Below are positions 24,352 through 35,033 of a DNA stretch of 64,000 nucleotides, one piece after another. Source of the DNA: Scalesia atractyloides. Lineage: Eukaryota > Streptophyta > Magnoliopsida > Asterales > Asteraceae. The notes under the pieces are model-generated. The model saw nothing but the letters and a program-made list of their open reading frames with translations. It searched no databases and was not told the DNA's origin. The translations under genes and the position numbers were made by a program. The first letter of the stretch is position 1. Each line of letters begins with the position of its first letter. The stretch is taken from the NCBI GenBank assembly GCA_947069175.1, contig CAMTDV010000003.1, positions 46,215,194 through 46,279,193 on the forward strand, read 5' to 3'.

Positions 24352-24972
24352 TTCGATTACATCTAATTATGTTGTTTATAATGATATTATTGTTCATAAC
24401 GCGCTTAATTACAACCGGAAAGTGCCGGTTGACACAATATATATATATATATATACACATAAAACCAAAGCCGTCATGAATTATCAAATAAACGACCCAA
24501 CGAAGTAAATGCGTAGCTATCGCAACAGTCGCAGCATCATTACAACACGGAAAGGATACCCATCACAGGCGATGCTTGTGCGTTTCGACAAGAAAATTTA
24601 TAGCAAAAGTTTTACGACGAACTCTAAAAATATTATAGTTTTTGGTTAAAAATCAATATATGTCACTTAAAAATTCCGGAAAGTATAAAATGAAGAGTCA
24701 CTAATTATATCCATGTAAAAGCAAATACGTATAAATACAGTATAAATACCAAATAATACGATATACCAATACGTATAAATACGGTATAAATACCAAATAA
24801 CACGGTATACAAATACATATAAATACCAAATAATACAGTATACAAATACGTATGAATACAGTATAAATACCAAATAATAAGGTATAAAATACGTATAAAT
24901 ACTTATAACAAAACACTTAGTAACAAACAAGAATTGCAAGTAGTGTACACGCACAACATACACGTGCAAATG

Positions 24973-25560
24973 CATACAATAAAACAATTTGCATATACAA
25001 TGCAATATTTGCATATACCATGGAACAAATGCATACAACAAAATAATTTGCATATACAAAGTAACAGTTGCATATATAATAGTGCAAATGCATACAACAA
25101 AACAATTTGCATATACAGTGCAATATTTGCATATACCATGGAACAAATACATACAACAAAATAATTTGCATATACAAAGTAACAGTTGCATATATAATGG
25201 TGCAAAAGCATTCAACAAAACAATTTGCATATACAATGCAATATTTGCATATACCATGGAACAAATACATACAACAAATAACTTGCATATACAAAGTAAC
25301 AGTTGCATATATAATGGTGCAAAAGCATTCAACAAAATAATTTGTATATACAATGCAATATTTGTATATACCATGGAACAAATACATACAACAAAATAAC
25401 CTGCCTATACAAAGTAACAGCTGCACATATAATGGTGCAAATGCATACAACAAAACAATTTGCATATACAATGCAATATTTTCATATACCATGGAACGAG
25501 GACATACAAAAAATCAATTTGCATATACAAAGGAACATATACTTATACATGTGAACGAGG
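24973..25560. repeat. 59-bp minisatellite with alternating monomers, copy 2
   Basis: The counterpart array in unit 2. It has the same alternating types but differs in which monomer is truncated, so the arrays changed after the duplication. Confidence 0.92.
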
Positions 25561-25807
25561 TTCGCTATGCTTAAAATATGTATTGGAAGAATATACAAAA
25601 CACGCAACGAACTTATACCGTGCGCGGCATGGAGACTCTCATGGGCTAGGCCCACTCATACCGTGTGGACCACGGAGACTCAAATGGGCTAGGCCCATTC
25701 TCACTTGTGTGAGGCACAAAGACTCTTATGGACTAGGCCCACTTATACTCGTGCGAGGCACTAAGACTCACGAAGGGCAAGGCCCGTTCGTCCACTTGAT
25801 GGATATG

Positions 25808-25891
<84 letters not shown>
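25808..25891. repeat. (AT)n microsatellite
   Basis: About 80 bases of pure TA/AT; the matching tract in unit 1 (23289-23330) is about half as long. Other AT tracts: 16430-16462, 19588-19605, 52735-52812. Confidence 0.97.
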
Positions 25892-25895
<4 letters not shown>

Positions 25896-26900
25896 AGTGT
25901 ATATACATATTAAAACAAAAATACGAAACAAATGCCAACATTTTTAAAATACGCAAAGGGATCCAAATACTTAACTTAAATAATAACGTTCAAGATGAAC
26001 AACGGGTACACATTTAACCATAACTCAAGTGTCTAATGAGTTAGAGCACTTGTAGGTTGATACGCTCTTTGGGATACCCGAATTGCTAACATATATTCAC
26101 GGACCCAAATCAGTGAGTTCATGTTCCCCCTTTTTCTCTTAAATGCTTTTGGTTTACAACTCTTGGGGGGGGATACATGTTTTCGATGGTATGGTTTAGC
26201 TATGGAATGAAATATTAGATCATGTGCGAATAGGGTATCTCTTAAGTGCCATTAATCTTTTATAAGATCGAGGAACAAGAGTGGTAGATCTATCTGGTGT
26301 AGTGAGCCCCACTCATGGGTCCTTATGTGGTCGCATGTAGTGCTTTTGTTGTCCCAGCCGGGTGGACCGGAAGGAATTTTCTAGGGTAGAGTACTTCCTA
26401 TGTCGTCACACATATTAATGCCCTTGCAAAACAATAATGATCATCAAGTTCATTGATGCTTTACATACCACAAATTTTCATATATGAACTCTCAAATGTT
26501 TTTAAGATTCATTTGGTGTGCACACAAAATGCATGAACTCGCCAACCTTTGTTGATGTTTTTAAACTTACATGTATTTCAGGAAATTGAAGTGGATCTTG
26601 ACGCAATTGTTTACGAAGTTTCAAGGTTACTAGTAGTCGATGTCATCCGTATTTTTAGAGGGTTTGGTCTATATATTCATCTTCTAATGGAATATAGGAT
26701 GCAAAGCCTTAATGTTTTACAAGTTATTTTGAACAAGTCTCTTGTAAACTATAAATCACCTTGGATGTCTTTTATCTCCAAACAACTTGTGGCTTGTAAT
26801 GTATATATATGTTTCATATAGTTGTTTACTCATATCATATGCGATGAAAACTAATCAAGTTCACACCACGCGCTTTCGTCTATGTACGGGTGTGACAGAT

Positions 26901-26912
26901 TGGTATCAGAGC
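26901..26912 (+). other. Primer binding site, unit 2 (adjacent to B internal region)
   Basis: A second TGGTATCAGAGC after GTGTGACA at 26896. This one leads directly into element B's leader and gag. Confidence 0.85.
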
Positions 26913-26917
26913 TTCGA

Positions 26918-28396
26918 TTGTAGTGAACTAGGATTCCTTCTCGTGTCTAGTCTACAATCATTAGGATCCTCTCATGAAAACATTTGATTTTGAAACGGTT
27001 TTCATTGCATATACAGAAATGCAAGATCCACTAATAAAACTCTTTTCAAACAAATAACGCAAGGATATTATTTGGGGCATAGTCTATAAGGGATAGACTT
27101 GCAAAACTAGATTGACTCGCACAAACCAATGTGATTACACTATATGATTGCATGCTTATAAATATACTTAATGAGTAATAATATTATTTATTGATATATA
27201 TATATGTATGTATACATGTTGTATGGATTTATTTTGCAAGGGTACGTTGGCATCTCTGGTTAGTAGTGGCATCTATGATGACAAATCAGACGATGATTAC
27301 CCACATGTTATTGAGATCATATCTTCTTCAGATGAGTCGGACCCCGACTATGCCTCCGACGATGCTATAATGGAGGACACTCCGGTAGTGGACGACGTGT
27401 TAGTTGTGGGCCATAACTAAATGACTTTGTGATTGTTCGATATCCCGATGGTGCACATATCGTCGACTACATTCCGCTAGATGTCATACCCATTGCTGCC
27501 ATTCCGCTTCTCTTTATTTTGTTCGACGACGAGGACGAGGTCCCCGTCTTTCATGTAGACCACCTGGACGATGATAACAGCGATAGCGAGGTCATTGACA
27601 TTGCTATCCTGGAGGTTTCCTCACCCATTGTTTCTATTGTGGCCATCTCTTCATCTGATGCGCACGATAGCGCATTCTCCTCTACTATTCGCCGTGTGGG
27701 ACCGCGGGCGAATGCGATGGATAGTCGTTTTGATACCGTTCCCATTGCCACCCCTGTTCCTACACTGATCCCTACTTCCACTACCACCCCACCACCTACT
27801 CCACCACCATCGTCATCACCACCATCCCCGTCTCCACCACACTCACATCACCTATTGGCCTTGAGGCTCGTGTGCTGACCTTGGAGCAGCGAGCCAACCT
27901 CTCTGACACTCGTGTTAGCCGCATGGAGGATGAGAGGATCATCTCCATAGTTTGGTTGTTCCTACCCCACCCCCTTCGCCTCCCGCACCGTAGTTTTATT
28001 TTATTACAGGTACTAGTTACAGGATTAGAAGACCCACTTTTGATGTTATATGAAGACTAGGTGCAAGCTATCGACACTTGAAGACTTTTGAAGACCGATG
28101 GGGAAGAAAAGATTCTACCACTTTTATGTATTATAAACTTGTATGACCGGGGTTATATATTCCCGTGTCCTTTGTTTTTCTTTCCTGAAAATAATGTAAC
28201 AAGTTGTCGAATATATATGAAAGCTTGGCATTATGCTTTTCTTTATTGCATATTGTGATTATTTTATGCATGTCTGGTTATTGTGGATGATGTTTGGTTG
28301 ACGTGATGATTATTTATATTATATATATCTCTTAGCCGACAATATTTATTATTAAATATTTGTCTAACACCCTTCGATATCTATTACCAGAAGACG
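26918..28396 (+). pseudogene. Element B leader with acidic, proline-rich ORF remnant
   Basis: After about 290 bases without coding signal, 27208-27420 encodes an acidic segment (EIISSSDESDPDYASDDAIMED). A shift near 27420 moves to 27429-27878, again Asp/Glu-rich and ending in a Pro/Ser/Thr-rich tract, and a further piece at 27872 reads LEQRANLSDTRVSRMEDE. Similar acidic/proline-rich leader proteins precede gag in composite-family Tekay elements, by my recollection. Function unknown. The 28060-28396 part shows nothing recognisable. Confidence 0.5.
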
Positions 28397-28550
28397 ATGC
28401 CACCAAGACGTAGGACCAACGCAAACGCACTACCAACGACTGAGGCTGAGCTAAATGAGCGCATCTCACAAGCAATAGCACAGTATGAGGCCAACCGCTC
28501 TGAGCACAGCGGTGGAACTAGAGGTTCATCTAGAGGCAACCCCAATACGG
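28397..28550 (+). pseudogene. gag: Element B gag, exon 1
   Basis: ATG 28397 gives MPPRRRTNANALPTTEAELN, the usual basic start of Tekay-type Gag with a helical stretch and then Gly/Ser-rich sequence. Without splicing it hits a stop at 28670-28672. The preceding acidic ORF is out of contact with it. Confidence 0.75.
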
Positions 28551-28672
28551 GTAATATTTGGTTGTCTATGAAACCATACAACCTCTCGTTTATTCTATTC
28601 GTGCTTTTGACATTGCTCATTCATGATGTGTTCATCAAAATGTTTCAAGTTGCTCATACAAACAATTTTTAG
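28551..28672 (+). other. Probable GT-AG intron in gag
   Basis: 122 bases, GTAATATTTGG at the start and CAATTTTTAG at the end, AT-rich. Removing it joins codon 51 (G from ACG-G plus GC) in frame with CNPLNFDG, the next conserved part of Gag. Unspliced, the frame ends at the AG. No sign of a target duplication. Confidence 0.55.
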
Positions 28673-29073
28673 GCTGTAATCCTCTGAATTTTGATGGCAT
28701 CAGAGGTGTCATATCATTCGTGCGCTGGACAGAAAAGACCGACTTGGTCATAAGAATGAGAAAGTGTCCTCCTGACCTAAGGGTCACATATGTTTCTGGG
28801 TTATTCGTAGATGGAGCACTGTCATGGTGGAATCTCCAAGTCCGAACCAAAGGGGAAGAAGCTGCTTATGCTATGACGTGGGAAGAACTCAAAGAGTTGA
28901 TGAGAATAAAATATTGTTCAAAGGTTGAAATTCAAAAACTAGAGGCCGAGTTTTGGAATTTGAAGATGATCGGGGCTGATGTTGCTGGGTATACGCAATG
29001 TTTCCATGACTTGTCAAGGGTTGTTCCATATCTAGTGGAACCAGAGTTTAAGAGAATCAAGCGATACATTTGG
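28673..29073 (+). pseudogene. gag: Element B gag, capsid-domain part
   Basis: In frame with exon 1 after intron removal. Encodes the retrotransposon Gag domain: GALSWWNLQVRTKG and AMTWEELKELMRIKYC, then EAEFWNLKMIG. At 29073 it is split by element C within RYIWG. It resumes without loss of frame at 38044. Confidence 0.85.
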
Positions 29074-30080
29074 TGTCACACCCCGACCGGCAGCGGAAAA
29101 GGTGATCGGGGCATGATTGGGTTATCATCAAAGCTCATGACATGTATGCGTTTCATATTCATTAAATACAATTTAATGGAAAATTACAATAAATGTTACA
29201 ACATGTTCTAGCTATCAATCTAAGCATCTTTGTTCTCTTCTAAGGCATTTCCTATGTTTTCTTTGCTTCAACCTGTTCACCTGTATCATGTGTAAAAAGG
29301 TTTTGGATCAACATAAAGTTGGCGAGTGAATCCTATGGAAAAGCATTTGAACAAGTTTATTAAATTGATTATGAAATATGTGCACAACCAAACACGCGTA
29401 AAAATAGATGTAAACTTATTCAACAATCATAAGATATTAAATAAAGCACACATGAACAATAATGGAACATTTAGAGGCACGCGTTGCTCAACTCGTCTCT
29501 CACGAGGAACTGATGGGCCTAATGAATGAATTGCATAAACATGATAATCTGAATGACACAACTACAAACAATATAAACTCAATGATACACACATGAACAA
29601 TAAAGAATTGGTTTTGAGGCACGCGTTGTTCAACTCGTCTCCCGCGAGGAACTGATGGCTTAATGAATGAATTTCATATAATTTGACAAAATGAAATAAA
29701 TAATCACAACAATATAAACAATCTAAGTTTAGGTCATGATATGGTATGGCACAAATTTAAATAAACGAGTTAATTATTTGAGACACATGACACACCCCAA
29801 AACGTGTAATTAAAAAGGGGAGTTGTAAGATTCACTCACAGTGGGTGCGTTCGGTTGATGATGTTGAATGCACGCGAAGTGGTTTTAACCACGAGTGAGA
29901 TTAACCTAGATAAATCGCATTATGGTTTGGTAAGTAAACGGATTTTATTAATCTATTTTAGTAGGATTGTTGGGTGTATTTTTGTGAGTTTAAGGCTATT
30001 TTCTAACCTTAAAAATGTTATTTTTAAGTATTTTTAATTGATTTTAATTAAAATAATTAAATAAAAATAATAAAAAAAAA

Positions 30081-30132
30081 TTGACTTTTTCTGCTACAGT
30101 GACCGTTGACTTTGACCGGTTGACCGTTGACC
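30081..30132. promoter_or_regulatory. TTGAC (W-box) cluster in element C 3' LTR
   Basis: Five TTGAC cores in about 52 bases. Falls within the segment missing from the 5' LTR. Confidence 0.5.
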
Positions 30133-30159
30133 GGTTCGTATGCGTATTGTTGTGCGCTG

Positions 30160-30228
30160 AGTGAGGCTCGAACCCGAGACCTCCCGTACGCGTGCACGCA
30201 GCTCTACCAACTGAGCTACGTGTCTAAC
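30160..30228 (-). ncRNA. tRNA-like module T1
   Basis: Minus strand has TAGCTCAGTTGG (A-box match, plus 30207-30218), a perfect GCTC/GAGC D-stem, and GGTTCGAGCC (B-box match, plus 30165-30174). The T-stem is only partly paired and no convincing acceptor stem or anticodon is visible, so it is a tRNA relic or tRNA-derived module. Present only in the 3' LTR. Confidence 0.6.
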
Positions 30229-30321
30229 CCGTCATATATCTGATTTTAATTATATTTATACATTAATTAGTTTAAACCGAAAATCATTTATTTTTAAAAA
30301 CGATTTAATTGTTCGGACCGG

Positions 30322-30396
30322 TACGCTCCATAGGTCTCGAACCCGGGACCTGTGGGTTGCGTAACACACAGTCCACCGCTGGACTGTGTGTTTAAC
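30322..30396 (-). ncRNA. tRNA-like module T2
   Basis: Minus strand: an AGTCCAGCGGTGGACT hairpin in the A-box position, then CCCGGGTTCGAGACC (B-box). The right LTR copy is at 36656-36735. Confidence 0.5.
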
Positions 30397-30494
30397 ATGT
30401 TATATAATCCAATTATTATTATACTTAAATACAAACTATTTGTTTTCATTTCTGACTTGTTTAAAAAGGTAGAATAATTGTCCGGGTCGATGCA

Positions 30495-30567
30495 GAAGAC
30501 CGGACTCGAACTCGTGACGTGCGACTTAAACATACACCACAGTCCACCGCTGGACTGTGTGTCTAAC
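30495..30567 (-). ncRNA. tRNA-like module T3
   Basis: Same layout as T2: AGTCCAGCGGTGGACT then a GAGTTCGAGTCC box, about 170 bases further on. The right LTR copy is at 36828-36905. Confidence 0.5.
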
Positions 30568-30664
30568 TTGGTTATTATTTCGATTATTAGTATACTTAAC
30601 ATATACCTGTGGCGACTCCGGTTCGGTTAACAAAACAAAAAGGCATTTTATTAAAGCGGCGTGT

Positions 30665-30742
30665 GTGGAACAAGATTCGAACTCGAGACGTTTGCGTGTT
30701 TATTGTGCACACAGTCCACCGCTGGACTGTGTGTCTAACCCG
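30665..30742 (-). ncRNA. tRNA-like module T4
   Basis: Same layout again: AGTCCAGCGGTGGAC then GAGTTCGAATC. The right LTR copy is at 37003-37080. Spacers between T1-T4 share a TTAATTATACTTAA core, making an array of about 170-bp period. Confidence 0.5.
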
Positions 30743-31439
30743 ATTAATAAGTTGATTTTAATTATACTTAAACGTTACCGAACATCGTCTTCTTCACTGG
30801 TTTTAACCAGAATCGGAAATCGACTGGTTCGATGATTAAAACATGATCTTTAGTGACAGAGGGTTAATTACAAGTGAGATTAAATAAAAAGAATGAAGAA
30901 ATTAAGCGTGAGGTATACCGACTAGTTTTCCTCTGTTTTCCGGCAGAACTCCGGCGACAGCAATAGGCTCCGGCTTCGGGTGTCTTGCAGCAGCGAGTCT
31001 CCGGAAAGCTTACAAAGGGTGTGGGTATCTCCGGTATAAGCTCAGGGGGTTCAGTAAGGTTCAGAAATGAAGAACCCGGTTTTCCGGTGATGAGCAGAGA
31101 TATTCCGGCGAGTGAGTTTTCGCCGAGAAAGGGTGCAGTTTTGAGCGAAAAGGTTTGCAGAAGTTCGAGGTGGTTTTATAGGGCAAATCGTCGATGTATT
31201 TGGCCCGATTTCCAACTGGATTCATTGGTTATAAAAACTCCGGCGGTTATGACTTTGGTCGCGGACTCAAACATCGGTTATAACCGATATGGCTTTTATG
31301 ATTTACGTTATAACTGAAAGAAACGTTAAGTTTCGCGAGATTACCGGGATTTCCGACGACTTAACTTTTGGGCGCCGGTTTTGAATTCAGAAAGTCACTT
31401 TATGAATTAAATGATTCCAATATTTAACAAACAATACAA

Positions 31440-31518
31440 GTGGCGCAGTGGTTTGTGTGTGTGTGTTAAGTTTGTTTGCTGGATCGGTACTGACCCGGGT
31501 TCGAAACCCGGCAGGAAC
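31440..31518 (+). ncRNA. tRNA-like module T5 (antisense to element)
   Basis: Plus strand TGGCGCAGTGG (A-box match) and a perfect T-arm, CCGGG-TTCGAAA-CCCGG, with a seven-base loop; between them a GT repeat. Duplicated in the 5' LTR at 37777-37855. It lies upstream of the LTR TATA box. Confidence 0.6.
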
Positions 31519-31701
31519 AAAGTATTTTTATTTTGCGATTTTTAACAGTTTTTTAAAAACTAATTATATATTCCCGTATAATAATTGATTATGTATCGTT
31601 TAAAATTATTTTGGGCATTTAATTCGCAACGAAAATTTTAACTGACTGTTCGGTTGATAAACGGAGCGGGTTTGGTAAATCCGTTTTTTACGGATATTAC
31701 A

Positions 31702-31738
31702 GTATCCCCTGCTTTTTAGAAATTTCGTCCCGAAATTT
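31702..31738 (-). other. Element C polypurine tract and pre-PPT palindrome
   Basis: Minus strand AAAAAGCAGGGGATAC ends at the LTR. At 31720-31738 is a perfect inverted repeat AAATTTCG-TCC-CGAAATTT. Confidence 0.8.
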
Positions 31739-33725
31739 AAATAGTGATATATTTGACTAAAAGAATGATGGTGTTTAGTTTGTCAGTTACTTGCTTAGAG
31801 AAAGTAAGGGTTTAAGTTTTTGTTTGAGGCGGTAACGTTCCTTGTAAAGGTTAAGTACCCTATTACAGGAATCGCTTTTTGTTGCCTACTGTAAAAGTAT
31901 TGATAGTCAGATTTGATTCGCTAACTGTGATATTATGCATAAGAGTTTGGATATGTTTGGAAAGGTACGGTTATATCCTAAGGCAAAACTTCTAACACTA
32001 CAACCTACACGGAACATAAATAAACACAACAGCTGATATTTGACATAAATAAACACAACAGCAAATATTTGAATCCACATTCTGATAACATATATCTTTG
32101 AATGGTGGAAGTTCCTCTCTCGTTTGTTATGATGGAGAGGTTAGTTTATGTAGAAATGGAACACAATTCCAATTTCTCTAAATAGCAAGATGATATAAAT
32201 GTAACATAATTTCAACCAAGGCAATACCAAATCTTACATGGAACTTCTCATAACCGCCTGATAATGCCTCTGATCCTTTGGCAAGAATACTTATATATAG
32301 GAAGTACCAGCGGCGTATCCACCATATTCATGCCAAATTTTCATTGATTTTATCCACAAGTTATGATTAGTTACCAAGAAACTAATAAATCCTACATAGA
32401 ACTTCTCATAACCGTCCGACAATGCCTCTGATCCTTTGACAAGAATACTTATATATAGGAAGTACCAGCGGCGTATCCACCATATTCTTGTCAAATTTTC
32501 ATTGGTTTTATCAGTGAATTATGATTAGTCCTATATAACTCTACAACCAATACAACAAACATAAAATACTGAAATGAAATATATCTGTGCGATCAAGGCT
32601 CAATCAAACGGAGCCGATCGTATTGTATGTACTGAAAATGAAATTGTCTGTGTGCTCAAGGCTCAATCAAACGGAGCCGAGCGTATTGCATGTACTGAAA
32701 ATGAATAACTTAATCACACAAACAGCCTATGCATGGAACCTCTCATAACCGCCTGATAATGCCTCCGATCATTTGACAAGAATACTTATATATAGGAAGT
32801 ACCAGCGGCGTATCCACCATATCCTTGTCAAATTCACATTGACTTTATCCGCAAGTTATGATTAGTTCTATGCGACTCTACAACAAACACAACAACCACA
32901 AGATACTGATAATGAAATTGTCTGTGCGCTCAAGGCTCAATCAAACGGAGCCGAACGTATTGCATGTACTGAAAATGAAATTGTATGTGCGCTCAAGGCT
33001 CAATCAAACGGAGCCGAACGTATTGCATGTACTGAAAATGAACAACTTAATCTAAACAACAATCACACAAACAGCCTATGCATGGAACCTCTCATAACCG
33101 CCTGATAATGCCTCCGATCATTTGACAAGAATACTTATATATAGGAAGTACCAGCGGCGTATCCACCATATTCTTGTCAAATTTTCATTGACTTTATCCG
33201 CAAGTTATGGTTAGTTCTATGCGACTCTACTACAAACACCACAACCACAAGATACTGATAATGAAAATGTCTGTGCGCTCAAGGCTCAATCAAACGGAGC
33301 CGAACGTATTGCATGAACTGGAAATGTAAATTGAACTGTGCGATCAAGGCTCAATCAAACGGAGCCGATCGTATTGCATGTATTGAAATGTAAAATGAAA
33401 TGACCGATCAAGGCTCAATCAAACGGAGCCGATCGTGCGGGCACGCCACAGTTCAACCGCATAATAAAATGGGGAACAAGCTCAACCTCATAAATGGGGG
33501 GGCTGCGGCCTCGGCAAATGCATATACTGAAAATAATAAATAATAATTACTCTAACAGTCTACACATGGAACCTCTCATAACCGCCAGATAATGCTTCTG
33601 ATCCTTTGACAAGAATACTTATAATAAGGAAGTACCAGCGGCGTATCCACCGTACTCTTGTCAAAGTTTCATTGGCTTTATCCTTAAGTTATGATTGGTT
33701 TGATGTGATAAAGAAAAACATAAAA
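31739..33725 (-). repeat. Interleaved two-motif repeat array, element C 3' region
   Basis: Two motif types alternate. R1, about 135 bases (TGGAACCTCTCATAACCGCC to CATATTCTTGTCAAATTTTC), occurs near 32238, 32398, 32733, 33085 and 33565. R2, about 50-65 bases (CTCAAGGCTCAATCAAACGG to GCATGTACTG), occurs about seven times between 32590 and 33440. No ORF of interest. It takes the place where pol would be. About 500 bases next to the PPT (31739-32230) are unique. Confidence 0.9.
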
Positions 33726-35033
33726 CTAAACGATAGGAGTTGAATCTGGATCTTCGGCGAAGAGGACTAGTTGGATATCTTCGTTTGGGCTGTCATTATC
33801 TTCGACAGGATTGGCGTTGATATTGAAGACTCTTCCTCTTGCTGGTGGCATAGTGGTTGGGTTTTCTTGGTTTACTTGGTTAACTGGGTTTGATTGGGCT
33901 TGAGTGTTGATGACGTTAACCAATTGAGGGCATGTGTTTCTAAAGTGGGTAGGGTCGCCACAATTGAAACAAGCTCGAGCATATGGGAACATGGGGTATT
34001 GGGGTTGTTGATAAGTTTGGGCCATGTTTTGAGTAGGGGAAGAGGTTTGGTTTTGAAAGGTGCGGCAAACCTTGCTCAAATGACCAAAGCGTCCACAAGT
34101 TGTACATAGTCGACAAGGTAAGGTAAGAGGATGGTGATAAAAACAGTTGTTGCATCGAGGGTGAGGTCCAAGATATGGCTTCTTATTTGGGTAAGTTGAG
34201 TTGGGTGCCACTTGGGTGATTGGGATAGCTTGGATGGGTATGGCGTGTGAAATAGGTTGGTTTCGTTGGGTAGCAGCGAAAAGTTGTCCGACTCTTCTTC
34301 TCTTAGAATTGGGTTGAGAAGGGGATTCGGTTTGGGTGGAGTCGGAAGTTTCAGTCGATTCTTTATCCTTCTTCTTCTCCTCCTTGAAGTCTTTGTTTCG
34401 GATTCGGTTCTCGGTAAGCCCTGTTGCTAGCTCCATTGCTGCTTCCAAAGTTGCAGGCTTGGTACTTATTACAGGGTCTTGAATCTTTGACGGAAGACCA
34501 CGAATGTAGTGCTCGATCAAACGGTAGAGGGGAGTGAACATGTTGGGAACCATTTGATGTAACTCGAGGAATCTTTTATTGTAGGAGATGTGGTCTCCTT
34601 CCTTTTGCTTCAACGAATAAAATTCATCTTCTAATTTCTTGATTTCACTCCTTGGGCAAAATCGTCTGATCATGATTTCTTTTAATTCGTTCCAAGTTAA
34701 AGTCATAGCATCGTCGACGCCTCGTTTGGCTTTCTCTGTGTTCCACCAAGTAAGTGCTATCCCATATAATCGACCGGTAGCATATCGCACTTTGCGATCG
34801 TCAGGGCAATCGCAATTTAGAAAAGTGTTCTCCATTTCTTCAAACCAATGGAGGAGAGCGGTGACACCTTCAGTCCCTTTGTATTTTGGAGGGTCGCATG
34901 ATTTGAAGTGCTTGTAGGTGCATTTAGTGATATTTGGGGAAAAGTTGATAACGTTTTGGTTTGCTTGATTGACAGGATTATCGGTGAGTGCTTGTTGAAC
35001 TTGGATTACAATGTTGGGTATTACGGCAGCCAT
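33726..35033 (-). CDS. gag: Element C Gag, 435 aa, open
   Basis: Complete ORF from ATG 35033 to a stop, no internal stops. The capsid-type domain spans about residues 35-190 (TALLHWFEEMENTFLNCDC, ALTWWNTEKAKRG, TLTWNELKEIMIRRFCPRS, HYIRGLPSKIQD). A charged linker with basic KRRRVG follows near residue 247. Cys-rich tail: CNNCFYHHPLTLPCRLC, knuckle CTTCGRFGHLSKVC near residue 310, knuckle CFNCGDPTHFRNTC near residue 355. Upstream in the same frame IAQQ continues the homology to a stop, so the original start was slightly earlier. Probably assembles particles and packages RNA (family knowledge). Ends without a protease frame. Confidence 0.92.
   Translation of the reverse strand: MAAVIPNIVIQVQQALTDNPVNQANQNVINFSPNITKCTYKHFKSCDPPKYKGTEGVTALLHWFEEMENTFLNCDCPDDRKVRYATGRLYGIALTWWNTEKAKRGVDDAMTLTWNELKEIMIRRFCPRSEIKKLEDEFYSLKQKEGDHISYNKRFLELHQMVPNMFTPLYRLIEHYIRGLPSKIQDPVISTKPATLEAAMELATGLTENRIRNKDFKEEKKKDKESTETSDSTQTESPSQPNSKRRRVGQLFAATQRNQPISHAIPIQAIPITQVAPNSTYPNKKPYLGPHPRCNNCFYHHPLTLPCRLCTTCGRFGHLSKVCRTFQNQTSSPTQNMAQTYQQPQYPMFPYARACFNCGDPTHFRNTCPQLVNVINTQAQSNPVNQVNQENPTTMPPARGRVFNINANPVEDNDSPNEDIQLVLFAEDPDSTPIV

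Larger units (their letters stand above)
21871..24356 (+). repeat. 2.5-kb tandem duplication, unit 1
   Basis: Runs from TTACATCTAATTATG to GGTATCAGAGCTTCGA and is repeated at 24357-26917. It contains an LTR-like end (...GGGTGTGACA at 24336) and a primer site. Internally: short-period GTATAAATACC repeats (22225-22410), a 59-bp minisatellite (22476-23040), TGGGCTAGGCCC repeats, an AT tract and a TGTACGGGTGTGACA end. Confidence 0.92.
24357..26917 (+). repeat. 2.5-kb tandem duplication, unit 2
   Basis: Near-identical to unit 1 along its length. The main difference is an AT tract expanded to about 80 bases (25808-25891). It ends with the primer site, followed by different sequence (TTGTAGTGAAC) that leads into B's internal region. 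Confidence 0.92.
29074..31701 (-). mobile_element. Element C 3' LTR
   Basis: 2628 bases, with plus-strand edges TGTCACACCCCG and GGATATTACA. The minus-strand TATA box (CTATAAAACC) is at about 31173-31182. Holds tRNA-like modules at 30160-30228, 30322-30396, 30495-30567, 30665-30742 and 31440-31518, and a TTGAC cluster at 30081-30132. The two LTRs are nearly identical by eye except for a deletion of about 370 bases in the 5' copy, so the insertion looks recent. Confidence 0.9.

Noticed and set aside
30160..30228. Functional tRNA gene
   Set aside because: A and B boxes and D-stem match, but the T-stem is partly paired and no acceptor stem or anticodon loop is convincing. Kept as a tRNA-like module.
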